A DNA stretch of 64,000 nt from Pontibacter harenae (GCF_020907245.1 NZ_JAJJWH010000017.1:1-64000); one strand, 5' to 3'. Numbered from the stretch's first letter, positions 1-9,431 are shown. The notes: generated from the sequence alone by a model not told the origin. Translations and numbers: made by a program.

Positions 1-62
1 AATACTCCTAATCCTTTGACACAGTTTGTTTTACAGCCTCGTATGGCGTCTCGGTTTTTAAA

Positions 63-518
63 TTAACACATCCAGTACTTCTTGTTCTTGAAATCTACTA
101 TGGTAGGTCCACCAGTACAACCACCAATTTCATCAAGACTCACGTCTTCCTTTTCACGAGCTATAATCCAGTTACCAGTCTTGTGTTTCATGATAACTCC
201 TTCATCTAGTACTTCACCTTTCCCTGCCGTTAATGTGCCGTCACCTTCATAAGTTACCCTTATTGAATCTCCCCAAATAATTACAGTCACTTTCTCGCCC
301 ATTGACTTCCTGTCCCACTCTGCAAATGCAATGTTAAAAATATATTTTCCGTCTGTTGGAACTGTCCCTGTGGTGTCGCTACTCTCTCTTTGAAGTATAA
401 TATAATCTTTAACAGTCATTGATTCAGCACTATGAATAAATTCTGTCCTTTGTTCTTCTGTTTTAGATGAGCAAGAAATCAGGAGCAAAGTCACCAGTAT
501 GAAAGAAGCTTTTATCAT
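63..518 (-). CDS. small hypothetical lipoprotein
   Basis: The reading frame is open back to 566, but I place the start at the ATG at 516-518. From there the product (151 aa) begins with a short basic/hydrophobic signal ending in the lipobox LLISC, so the mature lipid-anchored Cys is about residue 13. The longer version would put a second hydrophobic stretch in front. The mature protein is a small, mixed alpha/beta, charged domain with two Cys near the C-terminus (a CTGG segment and the last residue). I recognise no family and no catalytic motif. It is alone on the minus strand; polA lies divergently to the right. Likely an envelope lipoprotein of unknown function; the lipoprotein call is firm, the function is not. 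Confidence 0.7.
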   Translation of the reverse strand: MIKASFILVTLLLISCSSKTEEQRTEFIHSAESMTVKDYIILQRESSDTTGTVPTDGKYIFNIAFAEWDRKSMGEKVTVIIWGDSIRVTYEGDGTLTAGKGEVLDEGVIMKHKTGNWIIAREKEDVSLDEIGGCTGGPTIVDFKNKKYWMC

Positions 519-783
519 AATTGAAATGCACACCAACTTGTAGATAAACAGAACTATTCCGTTCATTCTACCAAATATAACAGAATAGCCAAATAACCTG
601 GCAGCTTACCTGCCCTACCTTCTACTTGATGTTTCACCAACGCTAAATAATCTTAGCACCCACCACCCTCCTTTACCAAGCGCTTTACAAGATCGAAGCT
701 TCCTCTAACTATAGTTCAGCAACTATAACCGCTCAACGCAGTACATATTTGCACATATTGGCCCAAGCATCTACCTTTATAAC

Positions 784-3636
784 ATGAGCGAACCACGTAA
801 GAAATTATTCCTGCTAGACGCACTAGCTTTGATATACCGCGCGCACTTTGCCTTCAGCAAAAACCCGCGCGTCAACTCCAAAGGCATGAGCACAGGCGCT
901 GCTTTAGGTTTCACAAACACCTTAGTAGAAGTACTGCAGAAAGAGAAGCCAACCCACATAGGTGTGGCTTTCGACTCGGCGGCCAAAACCTTCCGCCACG
1001 ACAGCTTTGCCGACTATAAAGCCAACCGACAGGCACAGCCCGAGGATATTTCCATTGCCATACCTTACTGCAAAAAAATTGTAGAAGCCTTCAATATTCC
1101 TGTGCTCATCATGGATGGCTACGAGGCCGACGATATTATTGGAACGCTCTCCCGCAAAGCCGACAAAGCAGGCTTTGATGTGTACATGATGACGCCCGAC
1201 AAGGACTACTGCCAGCTGGTAACAGACAATGTGTTTCTGTATAAGCCTGCTTTTTTAGGCAATGCCGTAGATGTGATGGATGTGCAGAAGGTGCTGGAGA
1301 AGTGGGAAATTGAGCGGGTGGAACAGGTAATTGATATACTGGGCCTGCAAGGTGATGCCGTGGATAACATCCCTGGCATACCAGGTATAGGCGAGAAGAC
1401 AGCCAAAACCCTTATCAAACGCTTTGGCTCTGTAGAAAACCTAATTGCCAATGCTCATGAGTTAAAGGGAAAGCAGAAAGAAAACGTAGTAAACTTTGCC
1501 GACCAGGGACTGCTATCGAAAGAACTGGCAACTATACATTGTGATGTGCCGATCGAGTTCAACGAAGATAATCTGCACTACGACGGTCCGAACGAGGAGC
1601 AGTTGACTGAGCTTTTTGCGGAACTGGAGTTTAGGCAATTAGCACAGCGGGTACTGGGGCAATCGTTAGCCTCGGCTACGGCATCTGCACCAGCTACTCG
1701 CACCGCCCGCAAAGGCAAAGCTTCCGATCAGTCTCAAACCTCACTTTTCGGTGCCGCCGCAGAATCAGAAAGTATAACTGCTTCTGAAGAAGTGGCTTCT
1801 GAACCACAGGCAATGCAAACGCTAAATACGTCGGTGGTCGATTATCACCTGATAGATACGCCTGCTTTACGCCAGAGCCTGATAAAATACCTGCTCAAAC
1901 AAGATGAGATTTCCTTCGACACAGAAACCACCAGCGTAGATGCCATCACGGCTAAACTGGTAGGCATGTCGTTTAGCTACATCCCTGGCGAGGCCTACTA
2001 TGTACCTGTTCCGCACGATAACCAGGAGGAGGCGCTAGCTATAGTTGCTGAATTTAAAGAGATACTCGAAAGCACCACGATTGCCAAGATCGGCCAGAAC
2101 ATTAAGTATGATATTCTGGTGATGAAGAACTATAACGTGCAGGTGCAGGGGCCGATTTTTGATACCATGCTGGCACACTACCTGCTGGAGCCTGAAATGC
2201 GCCACAACATGGATGTGCTCGCTGAGACGTACCTCAACTATAGCCCCGTTCCGATTACAGATTTACTTGGGTCGAAAGGCAAAAACCAGCTGACGATGGC
2301 CGACCTGAAGCCTGAGCAAATAAAGGATTATGCCTGCGAGGATGCCGACATTACGCTGCGTCTGAAGCACCACTTCGAGCCGCTGCTGCAGGAACAGGGC
2401 CTAATGAAACTGTTCACAGATGTAGAGACTCCGCTGGTGCAGGTGCTGGCCGATATCGAGAAGGAAGGCATCAGTATAGATTCTAATGCCTTGGCAGATA
2501 TTTCCAGGCAATTGGAAGTAGAGATTACAACTATAGAGAAGCGCATTTTTGAGATTGCAGGCGAAGAATTTAACATTGGTTCTCCAAAGCAGCTTGGCGA
2601 GATTTTGTTCGATAAGCTGGAGTTGCACGGCAAAAGCAAGATCAAGAAAACGAAAACAGGCCAGTATGCCACAGGCGAGGAAATCTTATCTAAAATGGCC
2701 AGTGAACACGAGATCGTGCGCCTGATACTGGATCACCGTGAGTTGAGCAAGCTAAAATCGACTTATGTGGATGCGCTGCCGCAACTGGTTTGCAGCTCAG
2801 ATAACCGTGTGCATACTTCGTTTAACCAGGCTGTTACCGCCACGGGCCGCCTCAGCTCCACCAATCCAAACCTGCAGAACATCCCGATCCGTACCGAGCG
2901 TGGCCGCGAAATCCGTAAAGCTTTTGTAGCACGCAACGAGCAGCACCTGCTTATCTCCGCCGACTATTCGCAGATAGAACTGCGCATTATGGCCGACTTC
3001 AGCAATGACCCTACCATGAAGGAAGCTTTTAAAAACGGCATCGACGTACATTCTTCTACCGCCAGCAAAGTGTTCCACGTGCCGATAGAGCAGGTGGACA
3101 GCGACATGCGCCGCAAAGCCAAAACCATCAACTTCGGTATCATCTACGGTATTTCGGCTTTCGGTTTGGCAGAGCGTTTAAGTATACCGCGCCGTGAAGC
3201 TGCCGATATCATAGAAGCATACTTCCAGGAGTTCCCTGCGGTGAAAGAGTATATGGATAGTGCCGTAAATAAAGCACGGGAGTTAGAGTATGCCGAAACA
3301 CTGCTGGGCCGCCGCCGCTACCTCCGCGATATTAACTCCCGCAACGCCACTTTACGCGGCTTTACGGAGCGAAACGCCATCAACGCACCTATACAGGGCA
3401 CGGCTGCCGACATCATTAAAATAGCGATGATCAACATACGGGAATATCTGCAACAAGAGAAACTGCAAACCCGCATGATTCTGCAGGTACACGACGAATT
3501 ACTGTTCGATGCCCCGAAAGAGGAAGTGGAAATTGTAACGCCAAAGATTGTGGAACTGATGACCAACGCCCTGCCGCTGAGCGTACCGATGGAAGTAGGT
3601 TTAGGAGTAGGCAAAGACTGGCTAGAGGCACATTAA
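784..3636 (+). CDS. polA: DNA polymerase I
   Basis: Full-length (950 aa) PolA, the repair and Okazaki-fragment-processing polymerase. Domains in order: 5'-3' exonuclease/flap nuclease (about 1-290; motifs DGYEADDIIG, TPDKDY and the helix-hairpin-helix GDAVDNIPGIPGIGEKTA), a low-complexity Ala/Ser/Glu linker (about 300-345), 3'-5' proofreading exonuclease (about 350-540) and polymerase (about 560-950). The proofreading motifs are intact: Asp379 and Glu381 in FDTETTS, GQNIKYD, and YACEDAD. Polymerase motif A holds Asp727 (ADYSQIE), the O helix reads KTINFGIIYG with Phe784 and Tyr788 (Phe at this site is the dNTP-discriminating form), and motif C is VHDE with Asp904. The gene stands alone and ends at a strong bidirectional terminator. 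Confidence 0.98.
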   Translation: MSEPRKKLFLLDALALIYRAHFAFSKNPRVNSKGMSTGAALGFTNTLVEVLQKEKPTHIGVAFDSAAKTFRHDSFADYKANRQAQPEDISIAIPYCKKIVEAFNIPVLIMDGYEADDIIGTLSRKADKAGFDVYMMTPDKDYCQLVTDNVFLYKPAFLGNAVDVMDVQKVLEKWEIERVEQVIDILGLQGDAVDNIPGIPGIGEKTAKTLIKRFGSVENLIANAHELKGKQKENVVNFADQGLLSKELATIHCDVPIEFNEDNLHYDGPNEEQLTELFAELEFRQLAQRVLGQSLASATASAPATRTARKGKASDQSQTSLFGAAAESESITASEEVASEPQAMQTLNTSVVDYHLIDTPALRQSLIKYLLKQDEISFDTETTSVDAITAKLVGMSFSYIPGEAYYVPVPHDNQEEALAIVAEFKEILESTTIAKIGQNIKYDILVMKNYNVQVQGPIFDTMLAHYLLEPEMRHNMDVLAETYLNYSPVPITDLLGSKGKNQLTMADLKPEQIKDYACEDADITLRLKHHFEPLLQEQGLMKLFTDVETPLVQVLADIEKEGISIDSNALADISRQLEVEITTIEKRIFEIAGEEFNIGSPKQLGEILFDKLELHGKSKIKKTKTGQYATGEEILSKMASEHEIVRLILDHRELSKLKSTYVDALPQLVCSSDNRVHTSFNQAVTATGRLSSTNPNLQNIPIRTERGREIRKAFVARNEQHLLISADYSQIELRIMADFSNDPTMKEAFKNGIDVHSSTASKVFHVPIEQVDSDMRRKAKTINFGIIYGISAFGLAERLSIPRREAADIIEAYFQEFPAVKEYMDSAVNKARELEYAETLLGRRRYLRDINSRNATLRGFTERNAINAPIQGTAADIIKIAMINIREYLQQEKLQTRMILQVHDELLFDAPKEEVEIVTPKIVELMTNALPLSVPMEVGLGVGKDWLEAH

Positions 3637-3690
3637 TAGTATATTTGCACCTGCTTCTAGTAACAAACTTGAAACACAACGTGTAGCTAT

Positions 3691-3724
3691 AAAAAAAGCA
3701 CCTCTTGCGGAGGTGCTTTTTTCT
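3691..3724. terminator. bidirectional terminator between polA and the SGNH lipoprotein
   Basis: A perfect hairpin (arm GCACCTC, loop about 5 nt, arm GAGGTGC) is flanked by an A-run on the left and a T-run on the right, so it can end transcription from both strands. It lies between the convergent polA and the minus-strand SGNH gene. Confidence 0.85.
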
Positions 3725-3741
3725 TTATCATTTCATGCTGC

Positions 3742-5142
3742 TTACGGAAAAATAACAGCTCTGTACTGCGTTTCGTCTACAGGAGGAATATTAGCATTAT
3801 ATTTTGCATTGATCACGGCTATCATCTCGTTTGCTATAATAGCATATCCGCGTGGCGTTGGGTGTATACCATCCAGCGAGAAAAGGTTACCTGTGATGAA
3901 TGCTGGAGAATAAGCAACGCCGTTACGTGTAAAGCCAGTCTGAATATTTCTGAAATATGCGTTAGCATCCCAAACAGCCAGATTATGAGCACTTGCCTCC
4001 GCTTTAATGACGTTGTTAAAATTGGTTGTTGCTGTCTGTACAGCCGCTTGCTCCGCATCGTCAAGTAAAAGCGCACTTGGCCAAGGGTTACCCACTGATA
4101 CACCAAAGGCCTGTGTGGTATCTATTTGGTAAGTTGTAATAAACTGTTCCATAGCAGCAGCAGGATTAGCTGGGCTTGTCTGTCTTGCAAGGTCTCGCCA
4201 GTACTTACCTCCAGGCCTGCCAATAAGCGGTGCATAAGCAGCACCTGTAAGCGTAAACAAGGCTGTACCACCCGCAGCATCTCTGATACCAGTTGTTGCA
4301 ACCAGCGTTCTGCTTGGTCCATTTCCAGTTAGAGCAACCATTCCTTGAGCTTTTGCGGCAGTAAGGGTAGCCTTTATGCCTGGCCCTACTGTCGTGAAGA
4401 ACGGAATACCTGTTACATCTGGAATAGTAGCCACTATACCTTCGGCGTTATCAGCAGTAAGAACATCTATCAGGTCTGAGTAATTTTCTGTAAATAAATC
4501 AACGTCGGTTAATGTACCAGAAAAACCACCTGCTGTAGCATAGCCCAACACATCGTTGTTGCCTAACCAGTTGCTAAAAAACGTATGGTTGGCAGCCTGT
4601 GCCTGTGTTTCAACATACTGTAGGTAAGTCTGCAGTGGGTTGTTTGTTAAACGCTCAAAAAAGGGATTGCCCTGCGTGCTACCGTAACCTACCGTTTTTA
4701 TATCAGCCACTCGTATACCTGGCACACCAAGATTACGTGTGTTGTCGGTGTACTTCGTGTAGAGCCTTGGGCTTGCTGAGCGTATGCCTAAGGCTGACGT
4801 TTCGTTGGCTGTTATAGGAGAACCCTGCGCTGTGAAGCCAGTTAGCCTGAGGTAGCCAGAGCCATTGCGCTGCTCTTCAGAAAACAGAGGCTGCGTAAAT
4901 TCTCCACCTCCCACAGTTGAAAACTGCTGCGCCAAAATGGCAGGAAAGGAATTAAGCTGTCCTTCGCGGTACAGGCCGCCGTCTCCGTAGCCAGCAGTCA
5001 GGGAGTTACCTACAGCAATATAACTTGTAAAAGTCGCGTTGCCCGCACTTGCCGCAGGGGCATCAATCTCAGGATCGCAGCTAGTAAGAAGCACACCAGC
5101 AAAAAGTGCCAGCGCACCAGATCTATAGAAAAAATTCTTCAT
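3742..5142 (-). CDS. SGNH/GDSL-family lipolytic lipoprotein
   Basis: A 466-aa lipoprotein: signal peptide with lipobox (LLTSC, mature Cys near residue 22). It carries the SGNH hydrolase blocks: block I as GNSLTAGYG (GNSL in place of GDSL; the Ser nucleophile is kept), a block II Gly in NLGVPG, block III as GNND, and block V as DGIHPTPRGY with the Asp-x-x-His pair. The family hydrolyses esters of lipids or acylated sugars. It starts 15 nt downstream of the FadL-like porin gene on the same strand, so the two are very probably cotranscribed. A reasonable inference is that it releases fatty acids at the outer membrane for the porin. It is longer than a minimal SGNH domain; the extra sequence lies between blocks II and V. 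Confidence 0.88.
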   Translation of the reverse strand: MKNFFYRSGALALFAGVLLTSCDPEIDAPAASAGNATFTSYIAVGNSLTAGYGDGGLYREGQLNSFPAILAQQFSTVGGGEFTQPLFSEEQRNGSGYLRLTGFTAQGSPITANETSALGIRSASPRLYTKYTDNTRNLGVPGIRVADIKTVGYGSTQGNPFFERLTNNPLQTYLQYVETQAQAANHTFFSNWLGNNDVLGYATAGGFSGTLTDVDLFTENYSDLIDVLTADNAEGIVATIPDVTGIPFFTTVGPGIKATLTAAKAQGMVALTGNGPSRTLVATTGIRDAAGGTALFTLTGAAYAPLIGRPGGKYWRDLARQTSPANPAAAMEQFITTYQIDTTQAFGVSVGNPWPSALLLDDAEQAAVQTATTNFNNVIKAEASAHNLAVWDANAYFRNIQTGFTRNGVAYSPAFITGNLFSLDGIHPTPRGYAIIANEMIAVINAKYNANIPPVDETQYRAVIFP

Positions 5143-5157
5143 GTTCTTTCGGAGAAA

Positions 5158-6387
5158 TTAAAATTTGAAATTCACGGCAAGGCCAGGAATGTAGGCAATA
5201 GACTTGTAGGTACCCGCTATACCACTAGACAGGTTAGATGCATCTGTTCTTTCTTTTTTGTTGATGTACAGGAAAGAAGCATCGATACTGATATTCTCTG
5301 ATAAAGAGTAGCCTATACCAGCCGAAAGCCCTCTTGCATCAGCATCTGGTGTTTCTGGTGTTAAGTAACCAGTCTGAACAGGTGACTGATCATAGTAAGC
5401 ACCAGCACGCAAGGCTAAGGCATCAGATACTTTATATTCACCACCTATGCGGAAAATAAAGGCTTCTTCGTAGTTACGGGCATTTTCTGTAAAGCTAGAG
5501 CCGTTTACACTCTGTGAATATTCGAAACGCAAACGCTCGTAAGCGCTCCAGCCTACATGGCTGATATCTACGGCTATGGTAAGTGCCTCTGTCGGCATAA
5601 AACCAACACCAAAAGTTAACGTAGCAGGAAGCGGCAAGCTAGCATTGAATTCTGTGCCTGCCGGGAAGCGCGAGCCAACAGAAGCTGGTACTGTAAAGGT
5701 AGCCTCACCATCCTCTACCTTCATGTCTACTTTGGAACGATAGCTTAAACCTAACGACAGCTTATCGGATGGTTTGAAGTAAACTCCTGCATTTATACCC
5801 ATTCCGCTTGCACTTCCATCAAGTTCTGCACGGCCTTCGCCTTCCTCGCCTTGTAGCGGAATAGAGCGCTGAAGATTTACGCCACCTACGGCATACACAA
5901 AGCCAACACCTATACCAAACTTTTCGGAGAACTGGTAGCTAACAGTTGGCTGAATAAAAATAGCCTGCAGGCTTAGTTCGCTTAAAGAAAAACGACCGTT
6001 CCACTCATTTCCCCAGTTTACGGTGCTGCCAAAAGGTGTATACACTCCCAAACCCACCGTTAATAAGCTATCAACTTTATAAGCGCCATAAACATGAAAA
6101 GGCGTTCCAACTGGGTTATCAGCTTCAGCTGTGATGCTATTTTGCTCAGGTGCTAAATAAGCGATTTTAGAAAGTATACCGCTTGCCCCAACAGATACAC
6201 CACTTTCGCGGATGTGGCTCAAAGCGCCTGGGTTAAAAAATATACTCGATGTGCCAGTAACTATACCTGTACCAGTATGCCCCATACCAATCTGCCGCTG
6301 ACTTGCCAGGTTTACCTGATACCCTCCTGCCATTGCCACACCTGATAGTAGCGTGCCTCCTAACAGGGCTAATAATTTGCTCTTCAT
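5158..6387 (-). CDS. FadL/OmpP1/TodX-type outer membrane transporter
   Basis: The frame is open to 6477, but the ATG at 6385-6387 gives a proper signal peptide (MKSKLLALLGG...VAMAGG), so I use that start (409 aa). The mature N-terminus, GYQVNLASQRQIGMGHTGTG, matches the hatch region of FadL-family porins, which carry hydrophobic molecules such as long-chain fatty acids across the outer membrane. The rest alternates short amphipathic strands typical of a 14-strand barrel and ends in an aromatic residue (NFKF). It is the first gene of a probable two-gene operon with the SGNH lipoprotein. The substrate cannot be read from sequence. Confidence 0.9.
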   Translation of the reverse strand: MKSKLLALLGGTLLSGVAMAGGYQVNLASQRQIGMGHTGTGIVTGTSSIFFNPGALSHIRESGVSVGASGILSKIAYLAPEQNSITAEADNPVGTPFHVYGAYKVDSLLTVGLGVYTPFGSTVNWGNEWNGRFSLSELSLQAIFIQPTVSYQFSEKFGIGVGFVYAVGGVNLQRSIPLQGEEGEGRAELDGSASGMGINAGVYFKPSDKLSLGLSYRSKVDMKVEDGEATFTVPASVGSRFPAGTEFNASLPLPATLTFGVGFMPTEALTIAVDISHVGWSAYERLRFEYSQSVNGSSFTENARNYEEAFIFRIGGEYKVSDALALRAGAYYDQSPVQTGYLTPETPDADARGLSAGIGYSLSENISIDASFLYINKKERTDASNLSSGIAGTYKSIAYIPGLAVNFKF

Positions 6388-6425
6388 ATAAAATGACTTT
6401 ATAAATGTGAGGTAATATGTTATAA

Positions 6426-6433
6426 CAAATATA
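6426..6433 (-). promoter_or_regulatory. candidate -7 element for the FadL-like gene
   Basis: On the minus strand this reads TATATTTG, matching the Bacteroidota -7 consensus TAnnTTTG, about 40 nt upstream of the chosen ATG. I see no good -33 TTTG at the expected distance, so support is partial. Confidence 0.35.
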
Positions 6434-6573
6434 TTAATTATTACACGTTGCAGTGCGGAGTCACTCACTTTTATCAAACATTTTATCTTTTGTTTCGGAA
6501 AAGCAGAAAAAAGCCATCACGCTTTATAGAGGCCATACTTTTTTGGCTGACATACGTTTACATATCTTCTGAA

Positions 6574-7506
6574 ATGAAACAAACTATGTACGATGTAATA
6601 ATAGCAGGTGGTGGTCCTGCAGGTTTAAATGCCGCCATGATTTTAGGAAGGTCGCGGCGTAAGGTAATTGTGTTTGATACAGGCCAGCCTCGTAACCGCT
6701 GGGCCAAAAGTATGAACGGCTTCCTTTCTAGCGACGGTGCTGATCCTAGAGAATTCATAGAAAAAGGAAGACAGGAACTGCTAAAGTATGGCGTAGAGAT
6801 TATTGATAAAAAAGTAGACACCGTTACCTACAGCAAAGGAAAGTTTGTTGTAAACGACGATGAAGGTAAAGTATACAATTCTAAAAAATTTATACTTGCC
6901 ACTGGCCTAAAAGATAACCTGCCTGAAGTAGAGGGCCTAGAGGAACTGTACGGGAAAAGTATTCACCACTGCCCTTATTGCGACGGTTGGGAATCGAGAG
7001 ACAAAGCCATAGCAGTATATGGCCAGAACAGACGGGGCATAGGCCAGGCGCTAGCCATGAAAAACTGGAGCGAAGATGTAACGCTTTTTACCGACGGCAC
7101 CGATAAGCTTACAATAAAAGACAAGGAGCTCCTGAAGCTGAATGAGGTAAAATACGAAACTGCCGCTATCGCCCGACTGGAAGGCGAAGACGGTATGCTA
7201 CAGCGCATTGTGCTAAAGAACGGGGAAGTACGCGAGCAACAAGCAATGTTCTTCTCTTTAGGAACGAAACAGCAAAGTGATCTGGGCGAACAACTCGGCT
7301 GCGATTTCACAAGCAAAGGCGTTATAAAAACAAGGCGATTGCAGCAGTCTAACCTGCCTGGCTTATTTGTTGTAGGCGATGCCGCACGCGACATGCAGAT
7401 GGTAATAGTAGCCGCTGCAGAGGGCGCCAAGGCTGGTGTTGCTATCAATATGGAGCTGCAGCAGGAAGATCGCGTAAAACCTCCACAGCTATCCCATAAG
7501 GCATAA
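6574..7506 (+). CDS. thioredoxin-reductase-like FAD disulfide oxidoreductase
   Basis: I start at ATG 6574 (310 aa), not at 6448, because MKQTMYDVIIAGGGPAGL puts the FAD Rossmann fold at the true N-terminus. Visible parts are the FAD-binding GGGPAG, a redox-active CPYC within HHCPYCDG, an ATG-type segment (LATGLKD) and the C-terminal FAD motif VVGDAAR. The usual thioredoxin reductase NADPH site (GGGDSA) is replaced by YGQNRRGIG. Together with FDTGQPRN after the first fold, this resembles the GliT/HlmI group of disulfide reductases more than housekeeping TrxB. The partner could be a small-molecule disulfide; this is inferred. It diverges from the FadL-like gene and its stop lies 2 nt from the stop of the convergent cyanophycinase gene. 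Confidence 0.88.
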   Translation: MKQTMYDVIIAGGGPAGLNAAMILGRSRRKVIVFDTGQPRNRWAKSMNGFLSSDGADPREFIEKGRQELLKYGVEIIDKKVDTVTYSKGKFVVNDDEGKVYNSKKFILATGLKDNLPEVEGLEELYGKSIHHCPYCDGWESRDKAIAVYGQNRRGIGQALAMKNWSEDVTLFTDGTDKLTIKDKELLKLNEVKYETAAIARLEGEDGMLQRIVLKNGEVREQQAMFFSLGTKQQSDLGEQLGCDFTSKGVIKTRRLQQSNLPGLFVVGDAARDMQMVIVAAAEGAKAGVAINMELQQEDRVKPPQLSHKA

Positions 7507-7508
7507 AC

Positions 7509-8369
7509 TTACTCTTCAGCCTGTGCAGCATTGGGGGTGGCGTCGGCAAAACGTTCCGTACCCTGTTGCACAGGCTGGAAAACATGCTCTTTTAAGCAAT
7601 AGCTGTAGCCTTTCACCAGCAGGTGCATAATTAGGTGTTCTACCGCTATCGGTTCGTTTTCAGCTACCGCTCTCGTGTTTGAGAATTTTATATGGCTGGC
7701 ATCTATTACCGTCACAACACCAGGACCAAATACCTCTACCTGGTCGCCTTCTTTTATGATGATACCTGTTTCCTCGCTTAAACCTATCCCAATATATTCA
7801 GGGTCGTGGGCAACAGCATGTGCCAGTCTGCCAAACCTGCCTCTTTCGGCAAAATGTGTATCGATGTATATGTTTTTGACAAAGCCAAAACCATGGGTTG
7901 TTTTCATCTCGCCTTTAATAAGGGAGTAATGCCCATAGCCATCATAAATCATACGGTCTGACATAACTGCGGCACCCGCACTAGTACCTGAAATAATAAT
8001 CTCTTCGCTTCTGAAGCGGCGATGCATGATCTCAAGCAGTTCGGTATTGTTTAGGAATTCGGCTAAACGTACCTGATCACCTCCTGTAAAGAAGATCACA
8101 TTGGCTTTACTGATGCGTTCTATGTTAGCTGGAGTATCAGCCTTATGTTCTTCATCAATGCGCATGAAGTGCACATTCAGGCATCCGAACTCCTCAAAAG
8201 CCTCCTTATAAGCATTTCCCGAATTTACGGCATCCGAAGGCTTTGGAGTAGCTGTAGCAATAACCTCTATATGCGAGTCTAAACTACAAATCTGAGATTT
8301 TATCAGTTTAATAAGACCATCATCGTCGCCGCCTCCTAAGGCTATAAGCTTCCCTTTTATAGTAGACAT
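7509..8369 (-). CDS. cphB: cyanophycinase (peptidase S51 family)
   Basis: A 286-aa protein of the usual length for cyanophycinase, the serine exopeptidase that cuts cyanophycin (multi-L-arginyl-poly-L-aspartate) into beta-Asp-Arg dipeptides. It has the S51 nucleophile elbow SGTSAGA with Ser130, the preceding FFTGGDQ loop, the segment DTHFAERGRFGRL, and LSEETG. There is no signal peptide, so it should be cytoplasmic. The partner synthetase CphA, often adjacent in Bacteroidota, is not in this window. Related S51 members are Asp-dipeptidases (PepE), but those are shorter; cyanophycinase is the better fit. Confidence 0.88.
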   Translation of the reverse strand: MSTIKGKLIALGGGDDDGLIKLIKSQICSLDSHIEVIATATPKPSDAVNSGNAYKEAFEEFGCLNVHFMRIDEEHKADTPANIERISKANVIFFTGGDQVRLAEFLNNTELLEIMHRRFRSEEIIISGTSAGAAVMSDRMIYDGYGHYSLIKGEMKTTHGFGFVKNIYIDTHFAERGRFGRLAHAVAHDPEYIGIGLSEETGIIIKEGDQVEVFGPGVVTVIDASHIKFSNTRAVAENEPIAVEHLIMHLLVKGYSYCLKEHVFQPVQQGTERFADATPNAAQAEE

Positions 8370-8464
8370 GTATGAGTTCTGTTTTAGCTTGTACTTATAC
8401 TTAGGCCGCCTCCTGTCTGTTCCAACAGCAATAGATTTGCTCTTTGCCAGTTTACTAACCTAAG

Positions 8465-9331
8465 CTATGGCAATAACTGCCTTTTATTTGGCAGCTCCTC
8501 CCGCTCGGGCACAGAACCGTCTGGCAACTGCCATGGGCGCTGCTGAGTAAATGGCATGCGTAAGAGGTTCAGCGGATGTTGTTCTTCAGGATTTTGGTAA
8601 GCAGGGTTTCCTATGGTTATAGCATCTTGAGGCACATTCAGCCGCAGGCTCTGGTGTAGCCTATCCCAGCAAGATAACACAACAGAGAAGTTACTGTTGG
8701 TTTCCTGTTGCACAATAGAATGGTGAATGCCGTGCATGCGCGGTGTTACAATAAGCTTGCACAGCAGGCGCTCTAGTTGGTAAGGCAATCGGAAGTTACT
8801 ATGGTGGAAGGCCGTACACCCCTCAAAAAGCACCTCATACCACAGAACCAGGTTGGCAGGCACGCCTAACAAAGCCACTGCTCCACTCCTGTAAGGTACC
8901 GAAGCTATATTTTCTCCGATATGAAAACGCCATGCAGTAGAAAGATCCAGGTCCAGGTCGGCGTGGTGTACGTTGTGAAAACGCCAGAGTAGGTTAGATT
9001 TATGCAGCAGCACATGCCACAGATAGTTGCTATAGTCTAGCAGCAGAAATCCTAAACTATAGCGGGCCCACTTCGGCAACCCAAGCATAGCTAATAGGCC
9101 GATATTGTTTTTGTTGCTCCAGCGTGCAGCTGCAAACATGCCAGGCAACAACAGCAAGCGCAACGCAGGTAAGGCCAGAGCCGCCACGCTCCCGTTTTGC
9201 AGATACCGTTCTTCTCTTGGCCGCACCCGCTTACGGAGCTTCCGATTACTTTCCAACACCAAAAGCGCCACCGCCGCTATACTTAGCAGCGGCATTCCCA
9301 CTTTATCAAACTTCGGAAACAGAACCCTCAT
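8465..9331 (-). CDS. fatty acid hydroxylase / sterol desaturase superfamily membrane protein
   Basis: A 288-aa integral membrane protein with the di-iron histidine boxes of the superfamily: HVLLH (HxxxH), HNVHH (HxxHH) and HGIHH (HxxHH), plus an extra HH in the middle (FHHSNF). Hydrophobic segments lie near residues 10-25, 45-65, 78-100 and 145-165. Members hydroxylate or desaturate lipids or carotenoids with O2. Substrate is unknown here, and no carotenoid or sterol genes are adjacent. It is transcribed alone on the minus strand, away from the small-peptide genes. Confidence 0.85.
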   Translation of the reverse strand: MRVLFPKFDKVGMPLLSIAAVALLVLESNRKLRKRVRPREERYLQNGSVAALALPALRLLLLPGMFAAARWSNKNNIGLLAMLGLPKWARYSLGFLLLDYSNYLWHVLLHKSNLLWRFHNVHHADLDLDLSTAWRFHIGENIASVPYRSGAVALLGVPANLVLWYEVLFEGCTAFHHSNFRLPYQLERLLCKLIVTPRMHGIHHSIVQQETNSNFSVVLSCWDRLHQSLRLNVPQDAITIGNPAYQNPEEQHPLNLLRMPFTQQRPWQLPDGSVPEREELPNKRQLLP

Positions 9332-9431
9332 AAGGTACTGCTACAGCTACAGAATAGCTTTTGTTACAACGTTTTTTTCAAGCTCCTTAACTCTGTATTT
9401 CAAAAGGTGTTCGCGAGCGGACAAACAGGTG

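Noticed and set aside
777-986. Minus-strand ORF inside polA (and several others up to 3.6 kb)
   Set aside because: They are antisense to a complete polA with all motifs, and the translations are Ser/Arg-rich without domain features; they are shadows.
3640-3647. TATATTTG matching the -7 promoter consensus just after the polA stop
   Set aside because: No plus-strand gene follows; the polA terminator comes 44 nt later. It is probably a chance match, or at most makes a very short transcript.
6448-6573. Longer N-terminus of the thioredoxin-reductase-like protein
   Set aside because: The extra 42 residues precede the Rossmann fold and cover the divergent promoter area; family members begin right at the FAD motif.
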